64,000 nt of DNA, from assembly GCA_963920705.1 (NCBI GenBank), contig OY987238.1:13696183-13760182 (forward strand). The letters are read 5' to 3'. Position numbers and translations under genes: made by a program. This document shows, piece after piece, positions 61,327 to 64,000 of this stretch (the first letter of the stretch is position 1; each line of letters begins with the position of its first letter). The stretch is from Odiellus spinosus. Its lineage: Eukaryota > Arthropoda > Arachnida > Opiliones > Phalangiidae. The notes under the pieces were generated by a model. That model was given only the letters and a program-made list of their open reading frames with translations. It made no database searches and had not been told where the DNA came from.

Positions 61327-61779
61327 CAGGATGACCACTTTTCCTATATTTCCTATTTTTTTCCTATATTTTCACCTCCTTCCTATTTTCTCCCATAATT
61401 TAATGTCAATTCCTATAATCTCCTATATTTCTACTCAAAATCTCTAGTTAAGGGTAAAGTTCTAAATCATACTGTCAGCCGTGGCTGTATAAGATTATTT
61501 TAGCTTAACCGTACATTTTCCAGTTAAAATAGTCTGTAAAATTCCATACTATTTAAGCAATTGGATCGTATTAATACCGTGTTTAAACCGGTGGCGAGAG
61601 TTGTGACGCGATAATAAACACGGTTCCTACTTTTAATTATTTTCCTATTTTATCATATATTTTAGACTTATTTCTTCCTATTTTATCCTATATTTTAACA
61701 TAAAATTCTTCCTTAATTTTCCTATATTTCGCAAAGAAATTTCCTATATAGGATTTTCAAATTTTCAGTGGTCACCCTG
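61327..61779. mobile_element. Family N hAT-like MITE rich in TTCCTAT motifs
   Basis: Termini CAGGATGACCACT and AGTGGTCACCCTG are inverse. The flanks AATGTAG / AATGTCG are a probable 7-bp duplication with one change. Near both ends the interior repeats TTCCTATATTT / TCCTATTTT many times. Confidence 0.7.
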
Positions 61780-62289
61780 AATGTCGCGTTCGTCTTTTAA
61801 CGATAAAGACCTTTAATATTTGTGGTAGAAATAAGTTTGGTGTGATGCAAAAGTTTTCTTGTCTAAACTTTACGCTCCATATTTGTAATCTTATACAAAA
61901 TATTAGCTTTAATATCTGACAACCTCGTTCAAAACTGCCGAGTTTCTCCGCTCACATCGTTATTCGAGAAAGACCCCCTACTAATAACTCATCTCAGACA
62001 CTTTAGTGGCCTACTTTTAGAAGCGTGGAAATTTGCATGGAAACAAGGTTCATTCAAAAACCCCAGACATTTGAATATCATATGTATACTGAAGAAAAAA
62101 AATAAAAATAAGAGCTAGGGGCCAAAGATCAAATACTGCAGCCAGGAAAGCTAAAATATATGTATTCTTGTTTAAAAAATGCGTTATACTTCGCAAACAC
62201 CTTCGACGTGTTTTGCGTGTTAAGTTCAGTTCAGATCAGTTCTTTTTGAATAAAGCATTTTAATAATATGATAAAACTAAAAGTGTAAG

Positions 62290-62580
62290 CAAGGAGGATC
62301 AGAGAAGGAGAGGAAATGTGGGGCTGCGTTGAGTTAGAGAGAGAAGAGCCAACCTCCCACTCGGGTGGAAAGGGGGATAGGAAATTCTCGAGGTAAACTG
62401 TTGTCACGTGGTCGCTAGCGTCGTCGACTACTACGAAGCTGATAAAGGATCCGTTTTACCCACGTGACAACAATTTACCACGAAACGTCTCTACCCCCGT
62501 TCTCCCAGAGTGGGAGTTTAGGCCGACGCAGTAGGAACCGGGCCGTCCCCACATTTACTCTCCTTCTCTGATCCTCCTTG
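62290..62580. mobile_element. Family F MITE, copy 2, opposite orientation, 7-bp target duplication
   Basis: 291 bp, inverse of copy 1 over its whole length with few differences. GTGTAAG flanks both sides (62283-62289 and 62581-62587). Clean duplications and high similarity indicate recent activity. Confidence 0.9.
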
Positions 62581-63175
62581 GTGTAAGCCATAGGAGACAG
62601 CCACACTTTGAACGGGAAATTTACCCGAATGTGTTTTAGTTGGAACCAACAGGAAAAAAAAATTTTAAGGAAAAAAAAAATTCAATAATATTTCTCGATA
62701 ATGATTTATACGTGTTTCATCGAAGGATTGGAAAATCTAGAATTGTTTCGGAAACCTCGTGTAATAATAGTTTGGCCTTCAAAATTAGTTATATAGGTAA
62801 GATTTTGCAAGCTACGAAATACAGTTTTGGCAATAGATCAAAGATAAAAATTAATTTCCTCAATTACAGAATACTAGGCCTATTATCATTATCATAACGA
62901 TACAAAGAATTATGTTAGTTTCAATGGTTAATTTACGTAAAATAACTGTAATAAAATGTGGTAAATTTTTGGCAAACTTACAATTGAAGCTCTATATTAG
63001 TAATTGTTATTATTCAACAAAAACAATAGCCGTTTTTTAAACAATCATGTTTATGTTTAATTTTAGTTTCTTTATAGTCTATTAATTCATATTTAACTGT
63101 TAACAATTGTTAAATTAACTTACGATTCGTGGGAATTATTTGGCCCAGAAATTTGGTTCGTCGAACATAATCTAA

Positions 63176-63894
63176 AGGGCCTTTCACACCAGCCAATTTT
63201 TAGCTCCAACTAGTTGTGGCAACTCAAATTGCCCCAACTAGTTGCTCCGTGTGAATAAAAATTGGTGGAGTTGGCAAAATTAAAATTGTCCTGAAAAAAT
63301 TGGGTTGCTGACCCAATTTCGTGGCAACTTGTCGCGCCAACTTTAAGAGTTTAACCAATCAGAGACCTCTCCGTCACGTGATAGGAATTAGTTTCCGGTC
63401 ATAAAAATAATCCCGGTCTTCTGGTAGCCATTTTCTTTTTGATTGGGCTGGTTGGTGGACATATCGTTTTAATTCTAAATTGAAGGTACGTTAACACATA
63501 AAAATGTGAAATTAAACTTCTATTTATCCTCAAGTGCAATTAAATAAACGATAACTATGTCGCGAAACCCAGGAGTCTGACCTCTCTTGAGTCTTTCTAG
63601 TTCTTCACTCGATATCTGCTAGGTGGCGCCCGCGCATAATTTTTAAAAATAAGCCACAAAAATTCGGCCGCTATTATTTAAAAAAGTACCCAAAAAAAAA
63701 AAAAAAAAAAAAGACAGGGAGTGGCGAAAATTACGACATCACATTAACCCTTAATGATTGGCTGTTCATAAAAATTGAAGGAAAATTTTTATACATTTTT
63801 TTAAGTGTGTGAACGGTGGAGTTGGACCAACTAATTGCTCCGATTAGTTGTACCAACTAGTTGGAGCTAAAGATTGGCTGGTGTGAAAGGCCCT
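63176..63894. mobile_element. PIF/Harbinger-like MITE, TAA target duplication
   Basis: 719 bp. Termini AGGGCCTTTCACACCAGCCA and its inverse, continuing imperfectly through AGCTCCAACTAGTTG. TAA at 63173-63175 and 63895-63897. GGGCCTTTCACAC-type ends with 3-bp TWA duplications are typical of PIF/Harbinger. CAACTAGTTG-type palindromes recur near both ends. No transposase is encoded. Confidence 0.85.
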
Positions 63895-64000
63895 TAACTA
63901 TAACAAATTTGATTAATGACTAGGAAAGCTGTTTATTCTTGATCTGCAGGTCACCCAAACATTTTACAATCCAACCTTTTCAGAGTCTAAGTGTAAACGC

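Noticed and set aside
62640..62897. 85-codon frame, possible exon
   Set aside because: Begins with TTG, has no recognisable domain, and no partner exon was found nearby.

Overview
The window is gene-poor, AT-rich eukaryotic (animal) genomic DNA with one clear conserved developmental gene, one DNA-transposon-type gene pair and a dense, layered repeat landscape. The conserved gene (26491-27855, +) is an intronless POU class III homeobox gene. Its homeodomain stretch [13 protein letters not shown], its C-terminal HSHSPPML motif and its ending ...LTAH resemble, from memory, Drosophila ventral veins lacking (vvl/drifter/Cf1a) more than vertebrate POU3F. A short interstitial TTAGG-type run (39739-39758) fits the same lineage. 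I infer an arthropod or close relative, with moderate confidence; the sequence does not settle the order.

Layout. 1-17,400: no genes; MITEs and foldback elements, many nested, plus a ~140-bp tandem array (7.3-8.26 kb), a 20-bp minisatellite (10.5-10.9 kb) and a ~34-bp minisatellite (12.96-13.87 kb). 17,968-24,769 (minus strand): a DDE-like transposase reading frame, cut at its 5' end by an assembly gap, followed on the same strand by a ten-exon gene that no single open reading frame shows. All ten exons have plausible splice sites and compatible phases and give a 579-residue protein. 24,770-25,217: 200-N gap followed by (TA)n. 25,500-28,700: CpG-rich island holding the POU gene. 28,700-64,000: no convincing protein gene; MITEs, two satellites with higher-order structure (261-bp units at 37.0 kb; 345-bp dimers at 56.6 kb), a ~70-copy 23-bp minisatellite (58.3-59.9 kb), and intact MITEs with target-site duplications.

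Repeats. Several families end in AGGGA... or AGTGAGG... and sit between TTAA sites (called A, H, I, M and O here), indicating a TTAA-targeting transposase (piggyBac- or Kolobok-like). Two families (C, E) have termini resembling GCCGCGTTCAYACTA. One family (F) has two copies in opposite orientation, each with a 7-bp target duplication. One element (63176-63894) has TAA duplications and PIF/Harbinger-like ends. hAT-like elements (B, N) begin CAGGG/CAGGA. Nesting gives a relative order of insertion.

The POU gene is expected to be a nuclear transcription factor. The transposase and the ten-exon gene are probably the two genes of one element. All family names for repeats are labels made here, and none were checked against a database.
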